Program-made: the position numbers and the translations under genes | The notes under the pieces: generated by a model | Seen by the model: the letters and a program-made list of their open reading frames with translations, nothing else | What the model was told of the DNA's origin: nothing | Database searches by the model: none | NCBI GenBank assembly: GCA_963784615.1 | Contig: CAWASG010000001.1 | Location: 1,302,001 to 1,366,000, forward strand | Direction: 5' to 3' | Length of the DNA stretch: 64,000 nucleotides | DNA from: UBA11403 sp963784615 | GTDB lineage: Bacteria > Pseudomonadota > Gammaproteobacteria > Legionellales > Legionellaceae | Shown here: positions 55,491 to 64,000 of the stretch, piece by piece | Position numbering within the stretch: position 1 is the stretch's first letter | How the letters are laid out: the number at the start of each line of letters is the position of its first letter

Positions 55491-58400
55491 TATCGCGGGC
55501 TCACAATATCTAAGTCATCTTCATCCGGCTTTTCAGGTAACATATTTTTATATGCTTTTTTCATTTTTGTAAAAGCAGGCGGTCCTTCAGCCTTTGCAGG
55601 CTCAGGCCCAGAAAAATTTGTGGCTGCAGTTTCCTTGGCTGAAACATCATCAGAAGAACCCGCAGGAGATTTGGTTTTTATCTTAGTAACTAATGCAACA
55701 AGTGCTTGTACTTTATCCAGAGGCTCCTGAAATACCTTATTAAAAGTAGGTTTTAGAATCGGATCTTTGAAAATATCGTTCGTTGCTCTTTCGCTAGTGT
55801 ATGCCTCATCTTCCTTAATATTTTTCACCTTATTTTCAAACAAATGCGTGACTACACTGATAACCAAATCAGAAAATTTATTAAAAAACCCTCCAGGTCC
55901 TTTTCGTGGTTCCCAGCAGGTTAAGCGCTTTTCTCCAGCTGTTTTAATGTAAGCATTCATGGATGAACCGGCACTTTCCATGTCCGAATTTTTGGATTTT
56001 TCAAATATTGAAAATGCATGGTTAATACGCTGCCAAAACCCTCTAACAGCGACAGAAGCCGAAACGTGAACATCTTCATATTTTAGATTTCGGGTACGTA
56101 ACACCTCGTTGACGATACTTTCAATCATTTTCTCTCGTATGTCATGACCACCAACACCACTTAAATCACAAGGTCCAACCTTCACAAGTATCCCTCCATT
56201 GACACAAGTAATGACCTCTACAGGAAAGCCATCTGGATTTTTCTTCTTGATTTCGGGGGACCAAAAAGTAGGTGTTTCTATTTTAAGGTCTTCAATCTTG
56301 CCGGGTTTTGAATCGCCTTTATTCAAAACTGCTTTCAGTTGAGTTATCTCTCCTAGCGACAACACGTCACCATTTTTCATCAATATACTATGGTTTAAAG
56401 CAGCTTTTGAACCAGGAATCTGCGCTGCAAGTGCCTGGTCGCAACCCTGCAGTGCCATTACAAAATCTTGCTTAAACTGTCCTGCATTGACTAAAAATTC
56501 ATTTACGAATCCCATAATGGCTTCAGGAGAATTACGCGCAGTAGCGCTCTGCACGCCATCAAGCCACTCCAGCACATAAGGATTTGCAACAATTTTTGTA
56601 GAATCTCTTTTGCCTAGGTTTCTTTTGTCTTCAGAAACAGAACGGGTTTGCAAAGCAGATGGCACTTTTTCAGAATTGAAAGGACGGTTGCACTCGTCTC
56701 GTATCGACGCAAGACGCCTATATTCATTACTATTCTTTCCAAAAACCCTCGCTACGTTGACGAGAATCATGTTCATTGCACTTCGTATGGCGGGCATAAT
56801 TTCTTCTGGCGTCTTGCTTACCACAGGAGCTTCTTTAACGGTATCAACAGACTTAGCAGATGAATCTAAATCTTTTTTCCAACTCTCATCTCCATCAATA
56901 ACATAATTTGCTACCTTCATTCGAAATGAGGAATTCTTGCTATTCCAAAATAATTTCACAAAGTTAATATCATCCTGAGCTTTAGATAATGCGTTATACC
57001 TATCTCTAAATATACCTTCTTTGGGAATTAATCCTGCTAATGTATGAATTGTACCGACATTTTTGTATGCTTGTTGTATTTTATATTTAACAAGAAACTG
57101 ATCCTGTGTCTCGTTACCATTAACGATAAAATGGATAATTAATTTCAAACCATCGGGATCACTATTACTTTTTAAGCCTTTACCATATACTCGTTCCATG
57201 GCTTGAAATCGCTGTTGAATGTCAAGGCCTAATAATCCGCTATTTACAATCTTTTGAGCATCGCCAAAAGAGCCCGGAGCTTGTAGTGCCGTTTCAAAAA
57301 CAGCTGTTAATTGCTTTAAATACTTCGACTTATTATCCTCACCACCGTCAACTACATAATTTGCAATCTTGGTCAAAAGTTCTTGATCCTGACACCAGAC
57401 GGGATATTTCGATCCCCTTTTTTCCTCTAATAATCCACTAACTTCTCTATATCGCTTTTTAATATCTTTATCGAGAAACTCACTCAAAGAAATGTCTTCT
57501 GCATATGTAAAAGTATTCGGAGTCAATAGTGCCGTCTTAAATACCTCCGTTAAACCAATTAAAAAATTTTGCTTCTTATGGTCACCTTCAAATACATATT
57601 CAGCCATTTTCTTTAGGGGACCATCGTTTAAAAGTTTGCTCGATAATAGTTCGTTTAATACATTTCTTATTGTATCAAGCCGCTGGACTACAAACTCTTG
57701 GTTCTCTCTGAATATATCCGACTCCCCCTCTACAACGGGTCGCCAAGCGGCTTTTAGTTTCGCTAATAATTGATGAGTATTTTTTGTATGCGCAACAACA
57801 GCCATAAGATTTGCCAGAGATTGAACTATAGCATCTCGCTCTATAATCAGGCTTTCATCTTCCTCCTGGTCATCAGGCTGAATCATGGTAATCATGGAGT
57901 CAATTTTTTCGATTATTGCTGTTAAATCGAACAATGACTTATTTTCAAAAAACGGACCGACATTCTGCATAAGAATAGGAATCTGTTCATCTGCCCCACC
58001 TTTATCTACGATTTCTTTAAAACAATGCATGTTCATCAATGCCAACTGGTAGCGTACATCTGGGGCACTATTGTCTGTAGCATCAGGCATTAATTGTGTT
58101 AATGCTTCAATTACATAAGCTGGGCTTAATGAGCCATTGTTTATGCCATTGTTTATATTGTCTTGAAATTCTTTAAAACTTGCCGCGCTCTGTAATGCCG
58201 TTTTAAAATCAGTCAGTAACAGACTTAAGTAGGGTGTCTTATTTATTTCATCATTAAGAAATGAATGCACTCCTGCAGAAATTTGGGAAGCTAACTGTTT
58301 AATATCCGATGCAGATGCCGGTGCATACATGTCCTCAGACCTATCAAGCAACCTATGAAGTTTCAAAAGCTCGATATTTTCATCAAAAGCTTCTTTCCAT

Positions 58401-59005
58401 GTCTTGAAACGATAACGCATCTCATCTAAAGATGTCTTAGTCAAAGACTGAACTTGGGGGTCTATTTTTTTCAAATCTTCCAGAATTAAAGCTAACTTCT
58501 CTATCTCATTCTCTTCAAATGATTCCAAATCGCTATATCTCACATCATCTTTCGCTGCTGAAACACATTTTTTAAATATTGGATTGGTTAGTGTGTATAG
58601 GGCGGCTTGTTCTTTCTTGAGCTGAAGAGCAATCTCCTCGCTCATGATATCAGCATCAGCGTGCTTTTTATACAGATCTATTACTAAGTTAGCCCGTATA
58701 TCATGGATTATCACTTCGTATTTAATCTGATCGGGGATGCTCATCTCTGCGACTTCATTGGCAGTAAATCCGATTAGCAATAAATTAGTAGCAATCCTTC
58801 CATCGGTATTATTGTTCAGATCAAAACCATCTGTACCTACAAGCTCCAGATAGTCATCCATTCCCTCAACCGTTTCAAGTTTATCATGATCTTCTTTATT
58901 CAATTTTTTAAAAATCTCCCGATATTTTATTGCCTTACTTAGTTCTTCAGGAGAATGAAGCATCTCACGAAATTTTTTTATAATGCTTATGGGATCTATA
59001 TTCAT
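55487..59005 (-). CDS. Large hypothetical protein with degenerate helical repeats, effector-like
   Basis: A 1172-residue soluble, mostly helical protein. GGAGG lies four bases before the ATG at 59005, so I do not use the longer frame. A motif of the form (I/M)A-x-Y-V-(x2)-(D/E)-G-(D/G) recurs at 468-475, 547-554, about 622-630 and 698-705, spaced 75-80 residues; each copy leads into F-x-TAL-x-(A/T)P or a similar helix, and a weaker copy is near 240-300 (DFKTALQSAASF). No enzyme motif is visible. The C-terminal 35 residues are acidic and polar (EKPDEDDLDIVSPRY), as in some Dot/Icm signals. Lineage-specific and longer than any neighbour; a translocated effector is plausible but unproven. Confidence 0.65.
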   Translation of the reverse strand: MNIDPISIIKKFREMLHSPEELSKAIKYREIFKKLNKEDHDKLETVEGMDDYLELVGTDGFDLNNNTDGRIATNLLLIGFTANEVAEMSIPDQIKYEVIIHDIRANLVIDLYKKHADADIMSEEIALQLKKEQAALYTLTNPIFKKCVSAAKDDVRYSDLESFEENEIEKLALILEDLKKIDPQVQSLTKTSLDEMRYRFKTWKEAFDENIELLKLHRLLDRSEDMYAPASASDIKQLASQISAGVHSFLNDEINKTPYLSLLLTDFKTALQSAASFKEFQDNINNGINNGSLSPAYVIEALTQLMPDATDNSAPDVRYQLALMNMHCFKEIVDKGGADEQIPILMQNVGPFFENKSLFDLTAIIEKIDSMITMIQPDDQEEDESLIIERDAIVQSLANLMAVVAHTKNTHQLLAKLKAAWRPVVEGESDIFRENQEFVVQRLDTIRNVLNELLSSKLLNDGPLKKMAEYVFEGDHKKQNFLIGLTEVFKTALLTPNTFTYAEDISLSEFLDKDIKKRYREVSGLLEEKRGSKYPVWCQDQELLTKIANYVVDGGEDNKSKYLKQLTAVFETALQAPGSFGDAQKIVNSGLLGLDIQQRFQAMERVYGKGLKSNSDPDGLKLIIHFIVNGNETQDQFLVKYKIQQAYKNVGTIHTLAGLIPKEGIFRDRYNALSKAQDDINFVKLFWNSKNSSFRMKVANYVIDGDESWKKDLDSSAKSVDTVKEAPVVSKTPEEIMPAIRSAMNMILVNVARVFGKNSNEYRRLASIRDECNRPFNSEKVPSALQTRSVSEDKRNLGKRDSTKIVANPYVLEWLDGVQSATARNSPEAIMGFVNEFLVNAGQFKQDFVMALQGCDQALAAQIPGSKAALNHSILMKNGDVLSLGEITQLKAVLNKGDSKPGKIEDLKIETPTFWSPEIKKKNPDGFPVEVITCVNGGILVKVGPCDLSGVGGHDIREKMIESIVNEVLRTRNLKYEDVHVSASVAVRGFWQRINHAFSIFEKSKNSDMESAGSSMNAYIKTAGEKRLTCWEPRKGPGGFFNKFSDLVISVVTHLFENKVKNIKEDEAYTSERATNDIFKDPILKPTFNKVFQEPLDKVQALVALVTKIKTKSPAGSSDDVSAKETAATNFSGPEPAKAEGPPAFTKMKKAYKNMLPEKPDEDDLDIVSPRY

Positions 59006-59378
59006 AAAGCCTCCACTTTGCTTAAGAGAATCAATGAGAACCCCATTGATTCCACAAAACAAATTCTCGAAATGAGTACTTCATCCTTTCACGCCAAATA
59101 AACCAGCATTTGTCTTGTTATATTAAAAGCTTAGACCATGTTTTAATATTTTTCATGTTGATATATTTTTTATACAAAATTTTAGGGGTGATGCTTCAAT
59201 GGTAGTATTGCCTCACCCCGGTTGCCGCATCAGGGGTTTGGTTGGCGGGTGGAACGGTGCGTGCGGCATCCAGGCTACGGCACCCCAAATGAAGGTTATT
59301 TAATGATTCAATGGTAGTATTGAGTGAGCCTATGATACGATTATTTGGCTAATCCCTATATTTTTTGGAGTGCTGTGT
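59006..59378. other. Intergenic region with a 16-bp direct repeat
   Basis: This 373-bp gap between divergent genes is AT-rich. ttcaatggtagtattg occurs at 59195-59210 and 59307-59322. Between them a weak GC-rich inverted segment (ggttgccgcatcagg ... gtgcggcatccagg) may fold. Promoters for both genes must lie here, but none is clear. Confidence 0.45.
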
Positions 59379-59804
59379 ATGCTGAAGCTGAAACAATTAC
59401 AACAAGAGCACAAAAAGCAATTGCTAAAGGCAATTCGCCATTTGGAATACAGCTATCATAAAGTTCTTCAATTGACGGTGGACGTCGATGCCCTGGATGA
59501 AGAGATGCTGGAAACATGGGAAAGTTTTGCTGCGCGATTTTCTCGAGTCGCTGATATGTTCTTGATGAAATACATTCCTGCGTCAGTATTGTTACAGGAT
59601 CCGGGATTTAGTGGGACTTTTCGTGATTTTTTAGATCAGGCCGAAAAGTTGAAGTTATTGGACGATGTTGATCTTTGGATGGGCATTAGAGAGCTTCGCA
59701 ACATTTCAGCGCATGAATATACAGACAAAGATTTATCCATTTTCTTTCAGCGAATCAGAAAAGAAGCGCCTCACTTAATCAAAATCAAAGACATCATAGA
59801 GTAA
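59379..59804 (+). CDS. HEPN-domain protein (HI0074-like nucleotidyltransferase partner)
   Basis: A 141-residue helical protein of the nucleotidyltransferase-substrate-binding (HI0074) HEPN family: RHLEYSYHKVLQLT, ESFAARFSRVADMFLMKYI, and the RNase-type Rx4H motif in GIRELRNISAHEYTD. ATG at 59379 has GGAG eight bases away. HEPN proteins of this group pair with MNT nucleotidyltransferases as toxin-antitoxin modules, the MNT modifying the HEPN protein with AMP. The partner domain begins 3 bp after this stop. Confidence 0.85.
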   Translation: MLKLKQLQQEHKKQLLKAIRHLEYSYHKVLQLTVDVDALDEEMLETWESFAARFSRVADMFLMKYIPASVLLQDPGFSGTFRDFLDQAEKLKLLDDVDLWMGIRELRNISAHEYTDKDLSIFFQRIRKEAPHLIKIKDIIE

Positions 59805-59807
59805 CGC

Positions 59808-60869
59808 ATGCGAATATCCCAAGCAGAAATCAATCATCTCATCCTGGCTTTGACGCCTTTTTTTAAAGAGAATGAAGCAGAATTAAGATTATATGGCAGC
59901 CGAATACATGATCATCTCAAAGGCGGCGATTTTGATTTACTATTATTGGTTGAACCCCCAGCAATCGCCGAAGCGCTCAAGCTGGAAAAACACCACATCC
60001 TCGCCAACATGAAAAAAATGCTGGGAGATAGAAAAATCGATTTATTAATTGCCTCACACGACGATATCTTGTCGCAAACTTTTTTAAAGCTCATTTATCC
60101 AGAATCCGTTATTTTACATTCATGGACACAAAACCACGAGAGAAACATGGACGCTATCTTAAAAAAACCGAAACAATGCATCATTACCTGTGAGCATGCG
60201 GTTAATACGATTCCTAGCGCTTATCAACATTTATTTCATCAGCAACCAGATGTTCTGAACAGTCACCGTGCGATTGATTTCGGCGCCCGCGATATTGCCA
60301 AACAATTCAGCCAGGTACTTAAATGCCCGTTGTTCGAAGCCACTACCAGCCGCTTGCTGATTGAATGCAATCGAAGTCTCAATCATCCGAAGTGTTTCTC
60401 AGAATTTACCCAGGGACTCACAGAAGAAGAAAAACAAGTCCTGATTGACCAATACTACCAACCCTTTCACCAAGCGGCCGAAACCTATATCCACGACACA
60501 ATCAAAAAAGGCATTCCGATTATCCACTTGTCTATTCATAGCTTCACCCCAGTGCTCAACAACATCCAACGCAATGCCGATATCGGTTTCCTCTATGACC
60601 CCGCTCGCCGGGGAGAAAAGACATTGGCGGCTCATTGGCGCGAAGAACTATTAAAAGAAAAAGCGCCGTACCGTGTACGAATGAATTATCCCTACCAAGG
60701 TATCAGCAATGGTTTTGTCAGTTCACTGCGAAAACAATATCTTGAGCAAGACTATCTGGGATTTGAAGTAGAAAGCAATCAAGCGTTGACTCGTGCCCCA
60801 TTAACACTAGAAGCGCTTTCACAATCTCTAACATCAAGCTTCGGCCATGTATTGAGAGATGAGCGATAA
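59808..60869 (+). CDS. MNT nucleotidyltransferase fused to N-formylglutamate-amidohydrolase-like domain
   Basis: A 353-residue single frame. Residues about 1-108 are a minimal nucleotidyltransferase: LYGSRIHDHLKGGDFDLLL gives GS (30-31), the Asp pair D41/D43, and the third acidic residue is in RKIDLLI (D78). From about 120 the sequence changes to an N-formylglutamate amidohydrolase-like fold: CIITCEHAVNTIPSAY, NSHRAIDFGARDIAKQF, LIECNRS, and IHLSIHSFTPVLN. An ATG at 60147 could start the hydrolase separately (ERNMDAILKK), though its upstream site is weak. The pair with the HEPN gene (3-bp gap) supports an MNT/HEPN module; the attached hydrolase is unusual. Confidence 0.8.
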   Translation: MRISQAEINHLILALTPFFKENEAELRLYGSRIHDHLKGGDFDLLLLVEPPAIAEALKLEKHHILANMKKMLGDRKIDLLIASHDDILSQTFLKLIYPESVILHSWTQNHERNMDAILKKPKQCIITCEHAVNTIPSAYQHLFHQQPDVLNSHRAIDFGARDIAKQFSQVLKCPLFEATTSRLLIECNRSLNHPKCFSEFTQGLTEEEKQVLIDQYYQPFHQAAETYIHDTIKKGIPIIHLSIHSFTPVLNNIQRNADIGFLYDPARRGEKTLAAHWREELLKEKAPYRVRMNYPYQGISNGFVSSLRKQYLEQDYLGFEVESNQALTRAPLTLEALSQSLTSSFGHVLRDER

Positions 60870-60877
60870 CATCATTG

Positions 60878-60915
60878 TTTATCAATCATAAAAAGGCTAT
60901 ATTATGATTGATAAA
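60878..60915. promoter_or_regulatory. Inverted repeat upstream of fic
   Basis: tttatcaatcataa (60878-60891) and ttatgattgataaa (60902-60915) form a perfect 14-bp inverted repeat around aaaggctata. It lies 17 bp before the preferred fic start and 9 bp after the previous gene. It could be an operator or a hairpin that ends the upstream operon. Confidence 0.55.
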
Positions 60916-60932
60916 TGGGGAGATTATTCATC

Positions 60933-62054
60933 ATGGTGTGGAATTGGGAACTGCCAGATTGGCCGAATTTTCGCTGGGATCAAGAAAAATTGATGCCGAG
61001 TGAAAAGTCATTTCTTGAAAACGCCGGCGTGATGATCGGGGCTTCGCAACATATATCGACTGACGATCGCCAAACGGTAACCGTTGAGCTTCTGAGTGTA
61101 GATGCGATGGACACTTCAGAAATTGAAGGTGAATACCTCAATCGAGACAGTATCCAGTCCTCGATTAGAAAAGCCTTAGGTCTACAGACTGAACGCGTGC
61201 ATTCAAACCCTGCCGAATCTGGCGTTTCTGAAATGATAGTTCATTTGTATCGTCATGTGGGCGATCCAATCACTGAAACCACACTGTTCCAGTGGCATCA
61301 CATGCTGATGAATGGTCGACGCGATCTCGATTGTATAGGTCGTTATCGTGAACATGCTGAAGCGATGCAAATTGTGTCTGGTCCTGATTATGCACGTAAA
61401 GTGTATTTTGAAGCGCCTCCGTCACAACGCGTACCGACCGAAATGACCGCGTTTTTAAAGTGGCTTCTGGAATCTTCTCAAGAAGGATTAAACCATCTGA
61501 ACGCGCTGACGCGTGCAGGCATTGCCCATCTATGGTTTGAAAGTATTCACCCCTTTGAAGATGGTAATGGAAGACTTGGGCGCGCAATCGCTGAAAAAAT
61601 CTTATGCGAAGGGTTTTCCGCTCAGGTATTTACCGTATTATCGAAAGCATTGTTAAAACATCGCAAAGCGTATTATGAGGCCCTTGCAAAAGCGAGTCTG
61701 CAATTAAACATCACCGAATGGTTAGTATGGTTCGCAAGTGTTGTTCTTGAGGCGCAAAAAAGTACATTGGCCACCATCGAATTTATCATCCAAAAAGGAA
61801 AGTTATTAGATCGTGTTCGCGGGCAATTAAATACTCGACAAGAAAAAGTGATCTTGCGAATGTTCCGTGAAGGTCCCGAGGGATTTATCGGGGGATTAAG
61901 TGCCGCAAATTACATGCAGATCTCTGGCGCAGTGTCTGCAACTACGACGAGAGATCTGCATGATTTAGTGGAGAAGGGTGTGCTGTATCGCGAAGGTGAA
62001 CGAAAGGCAACACGGTATTATTTGAATCATAAAGCATCGACGGGCATTCAATGA
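60933..62054 (+). CDS. Fic-domain protein (AMPylase-type) with N-terminal DUF4172
   Basis: A 373-residue protein. The N-terminal segment WNWELPDWPNFRWDQ (about 3-17) is DUF4172-like. The inhibitory motif (S/T)xxxE(G/N) is represented by TSEIEGE at 61-67. The catalytic motif HPFEDGNGRLGR (206-217) matches HPFx(D/E)GNGRxxR exactly. A winged-helix domain ends it (about 300-373). Such Fic enzymes transfer AMP to target hydroxyls, usually held inactive by the inhibitory helix. I use the ATG at 60933; an ATG at 60915 lies in the inverted repeat. The 3' end overlaps a GIY-YIG gene on the other strand. Confidence 0.92.
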   Translation: MVWNWELPDWPNFRWDQEKLMPSEKSFLENAGVMIGASQHISTDDRQTVTVELLSVDAMDTSEIEGEYLNRDSIQSSIRKALGLQTERVHSNPAESGVSEMIVHLYRHVGDPITETTLFQWHHMLMNGRRDLDCIGRYREHAEAMQIVSGPDYARKVYFEAPPSQRVPTEMTAFLKWLLESSQEGLNHLNALTRAGIAHLWFESIHPFEDGNGRLGRAIAEKILCEGFSAQVFTVLSKALLKHRKAYYEALAKASLQLNITEWLVWFASVVLEAQKSTLATIEFIIQKGKLLDRVRGQLNTRQEKVILRMFREGPEGFIGGLSAANYMQISGAVSATTTRDLHDLVEKGVLYREGERKATRYYLNHKASTGIQ

Positions 62055-62298
62055 TTTTTTCTTTTTTATCACGTGATAGCGATTTGATATAGCGCTCTAC
62101 CCGCATCGCGTCAGCCTTACTGCCTTGAATCTGCCAGGATTGCGCTATGCGTATGGGTTTAAAACTTCGAGTGTATTTACATTTACCAGTGCCATCGACA
62201 TGCGACTGATAGCGTTTTAAGAGATCGGTGGTGTATCCCGTGTAATAGGTATGATTCTCGCAATACAAGATATAAACCCAATAAGATGAATCATCCAT
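61942..62298 (-). CDS. GIY-YIG domain protein (UPF0213-type)
   Basis: A 118-residue small GIY-YIG nuclease-like protein: YWVYILYCENHTYYTGYTTDLLKRYQSH, where YIL and YTG replace the family GIY and YIG. The following RIAQSWQIQGSKADAMRVERYIKSLSR matches the UPF0213 helix with the catalytic Glu area. Start at 62298; in-frame sequence further upstream is repeat A. It converges with fic and overlaps it by 113 bp. Function of UPF0213 proteins is unclear. Confidence 0.8.
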   Translation of the reverse strand: MDDSSYWVYILYCENHTYYTGYTTDLLKRYQSHVDGTGKCKYTRSFKPIRIAQSWQIQGSKADAMRVERYIKSLSRDKKEKIIECPSMLYDSNNTVLPFVHLRDTAHPSPLNHADLSS

Positions 62299-62330
62299 AA
62301 CGCCCGTCCTTACTACTACCGTTTCTATTC

Positions 62331-62530
62331 GATCGCCCAAGTACCTTCGGTACAAACAGCCAATATGAACTTCACAATATGTGCAATGTTGTATCAGGCG
62401 TCGTTGCGAGACACGAAGCAATCCAGAGAACAAAGCTTCGAACTCTGGATTGCTTCGTGCCTCGCAACGACGCGACCTGCAAGTTCATTTCAGCTGTTTG
62501 TACCGAAGGTACTGGCGCACTCGCAACGAC
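62331..62530. repeat. Palindromic repeat A, inverted relative to copy 1
   Basis: Begins cgatcgcccaagtaccttcg and contains aacttcacaatatgtgcaat, cgtcgttgcgagacacgaag, then its complement and cgacctgcaagttcattt. The order of side segments is reversed relative to 4618-4818, so the element has inverted, or inserted the other way. It separates the GIY-YIG gene from lptD. Confidence 0.85.
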
Positions 62531-62548
62531 AAACCAATAAAAACAATC

Positions 62549-64000
62549 CTAAAACAACCCCTTCAACCCAGGCAGATAACTACGAACGATACTCGATGGA
62601 TCGCTGCTCTCCACCGTACCCAAGCCCTTTAACAACACCTGAAAATACACATTGGAATTATATTGCGGCTGAAAACTATCTTGCGACAAGCTCATGAATG
62701 TTCGCCCACCCATGAGACGCGCTGCCCAGCAACAATTATCATACTGAACCCCGAACAAGCCCAGCATGCTATATCCCTTGCTGATGTTATAACTATACAC
62801 CCCAAGCGTACTCCACCTGTCTGTAAACGGTGCCGCGTAGGCAAACGTTGCCTGGTGCAAGGCTGTATTTTGTATACCGCCTGCGGCCGATGGTAACAAA
62901 TTACCATTCACAAGATAGGAATAGCCTACGCTGACAAGGCGATCCGGCGCAGGTTGATAATGTAAATTAATATTATCATTATCAGTCGAACGCGTTGCGG
63001 GATCGTAAACATAATCCCCTGTCAGTGACAAAACCGGATTGATCCGATAGGTAGCATGCGATGCAATTGGCGAAGTATCAGCAAAAGGCGATTGATATCC
63101 CAACAACAGTGGACTATCAGTGCACGGCTTATTTTTTTTATAACACAACTGAACTCGCCTATTTTCAAAATAACGAATCTGCCCAACCGTCAAACTTGCC
63201 CGCTCCGCACCACTGGCATCCGATATAAAACGTGTTGTCGCGGCATAAGCCAATTGATTTGCATCGCCAATGCGGTCATACCCAGAAAAACGATTCGTGC
63301 GGAAAAGTTGATCGCTGTTAAAAATCATATACCCCGAATCATAAACCGGAATAGGCGTTTGATCGTGAAAAGGTGCGTACAAATAGAAAAGACGTGGCTC
63401 TAGTGTTTGTGTATAAGGCCCTAATGAACGCTCAAATGTTAATCCACTGTCGATGCTGTAGCGCGGCATCGTTAGATTAAACGATTGATGATTCAATTCC
63501 CCCCGATAATGCACATCATACTGATTCTCGACCAACTCTACAGACGGTGTCACATATCCCCAAGGCTTCATCATCGGTAACGACAAAATGGGATTCAAAT
63601 GATAACGAGGCCCTTGTGGAATGTTCACTCGATCCGTTGGCCAATGATATTCATCAAACTGGGCAATCACATTAAAATCAGTCCCCAACGGCAAGTCGTT
63701 ATACCCGCCTTGCGCATACAACTGGGGCAAGCGTTCATAAATATTGTCAACTGGTGCTTGATTGACAGGATGAAGGGTTTTATAACTTTGCGCCATACCA
63801 CGCAAGAGCCAATGATCCGTTGTATAAGTCAAATCTCCTTGTCGCAAAATTTGATTTTGAGTCAAAATAGCAAGATTGCTACTGAAATCCTGGAGAAAAT
63901 AATCGTCTGAAACCTGTTGGAAATTAATATTCATCGCTAAATTAGGGGCAAGATACGTCGTATCACGCAGCATCACATTCCAGCGATTCGTAGACACCCC
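62549..64000 (-). CDS. lptD: LPS-assembly protein LptD, C-terminal part
   Basis: At least 483 residues, running off the right edge, with the N-terminal OstA-like domain outside. The visible part is the outer-membrane beta-barrel: alternating strands such as YITQYD-like segments, with TPSVELVENQYDVHY, RYSIDSGLTFERSLGPYTQTLEPRLFYLYAPF (a well conserved LptD segment), and FSGYDRIGDANQLAYA. It inserts LPS in the outer leaflet with LptE. Ends LKGLF. surA, its usual neighbour, would be further left in other genomes but is not here. Confidence 0.93.
   Translation of the reverse strand, partial: GVSTNRWNVMLRDTTYLAPNLAMNINFQQVSDDYFLQDFSSNLAILTQNQILRQGDLTYTTDHWLLRGMAQSYKTLHPVNQAPVDNIYERLPQLYAQGGYNDLPLGTDFNVIAQFDEYHWPTDRVNIPQGPRYHLNPILSLPMMKPWGYVTPSVELVENQYDVHYRGELNHQSFNLTMPRYSIDSGLTFERSLGPYTQTLEPRLFYLYAPFHDQTPIPVYDSGYMIFNSDQLFRTNRFSGYDRIGDANQLAYAATTRFISDASGAERASLTVGQIRYFENRRVQLCYKKNKPCTDSPLLLGYQSPFADTSPIASHATYRINPVLSLTGDYVYDPATRSTDNDNINLHYQPAPDRLVSVGYSYLVNGNLLPSAAGGIQNTALHQATFAYAAPFTDRWSTLGVYSYNISKGYSMLGLFGVQYDNCCWAARLMGGRTFMSLSQDSFQPQYNSNVYFQVLLKGLGTVESSDPSSIVRSYLPGLKGLF

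Overview
The window looks like a chromosomal segment of a gammaproteobacterium of the Legionellales (Legionella/Coxiella/Aquicella/Berkiella-like). Reasons: E. coli-like housekeeping synteny (pgsA followed by tRNA-Gly, tRNA-Cys and tRNA-Leu; recA-recX near alaS; prfB-lysS; xseB-ispA), an icmH(dotU)-icmF pair with lengths like those of Legionella Dot/Icm, several large or low-complexity proteins of effector type, and dense palindromic intergenic repeats. The placement is an inference from gene content, not from a search.

Layout. 1-7200 (minus strand): a degenerate heavy-metal P-type ATPase (runs off the left edge), a SPOR-domain protein and argS in one operon, then the glutathione operon gshA-gshB. 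7290-10050: accessory patch with a broken MazF-type toxin and its antitoxin, glutaredoxin, two unknown proteins and a palindrome. 10160-14440: mutM with a TrmY-like methyltransferase, radA, xseB-ispA. 14560-22110: His-rich protein, secreted CHAP amidase, three tRNAs, pgsA, HAD phosphatase, rluC, divergent rne, polysaccharide deacetylase. 22250-28650: acidic effector-like protein, lysS, prfB (with the RF2 programmed frameshift), uspA, a lone fliA, a small Cys-rich exported protein. 28880-39360: alaS, AAA/DUF4143 ATPase, recX, recA, divergent acetoacetyl-CoA synthetase, a Phd/VapC module, recG. 39430-43040: a membrane-protein gene split by a truncated IS66 element that is flanked by two 766-bp direct copies of the gene's middle. 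43220-50940: CDF and ZIP metal transporters, an HPr, pssA, icmH-icmF. 51080-55290: a PP2C-like phosphatase with rearranged motif order, fatty acid desaturase, plsC. 55480-62300: a 1172-residue repeat protein, then a HEPN protein, an MNT nucleotidyltransferase fused to an N-formylglutamate-amidohydrolase-like domain, a Fic protein and a GIY-YIG protein. 62549 to the right edge: C-terminal part of lptD.

How genes fit together. Core genes serve translation (argS, lysS, alaS, prfB, tRNAs, rluC, TrmY-like), DNA repair and recombination (mutM, radA, recA, recX, recG, xseB), envelope lipids (pgsA, pssA, plsC, desaturase, ispA, lptD), and thiol/redox balance (gshA, gshB, glutaredoxin, a CHAP protein resembling glutathionylspermidine amidase). 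icmH-icmF imply that a type IVB (less likely type VI) secretion apparatus is encoded elsewhere.

Intergenic space is dominated by palindromic repeats. I call them A (core ttgcgag...gcaatcc), B (ggcctcggtcatcg...), C (gtaggttgggttgag...), D (outer arms around C), E (gtagggtgggtaaagg...) and F (gtatcctctcgat...), plus single palindromes. They nest inside one another, and several supply the stop codon of the gene they abut. The points most worth following up are the IS66-linked duplication, the rearranged PP2C, the HEPN/MNT-hydrolase/Fic cluster, the degenerate P-type ATPase and the large repeat protein.
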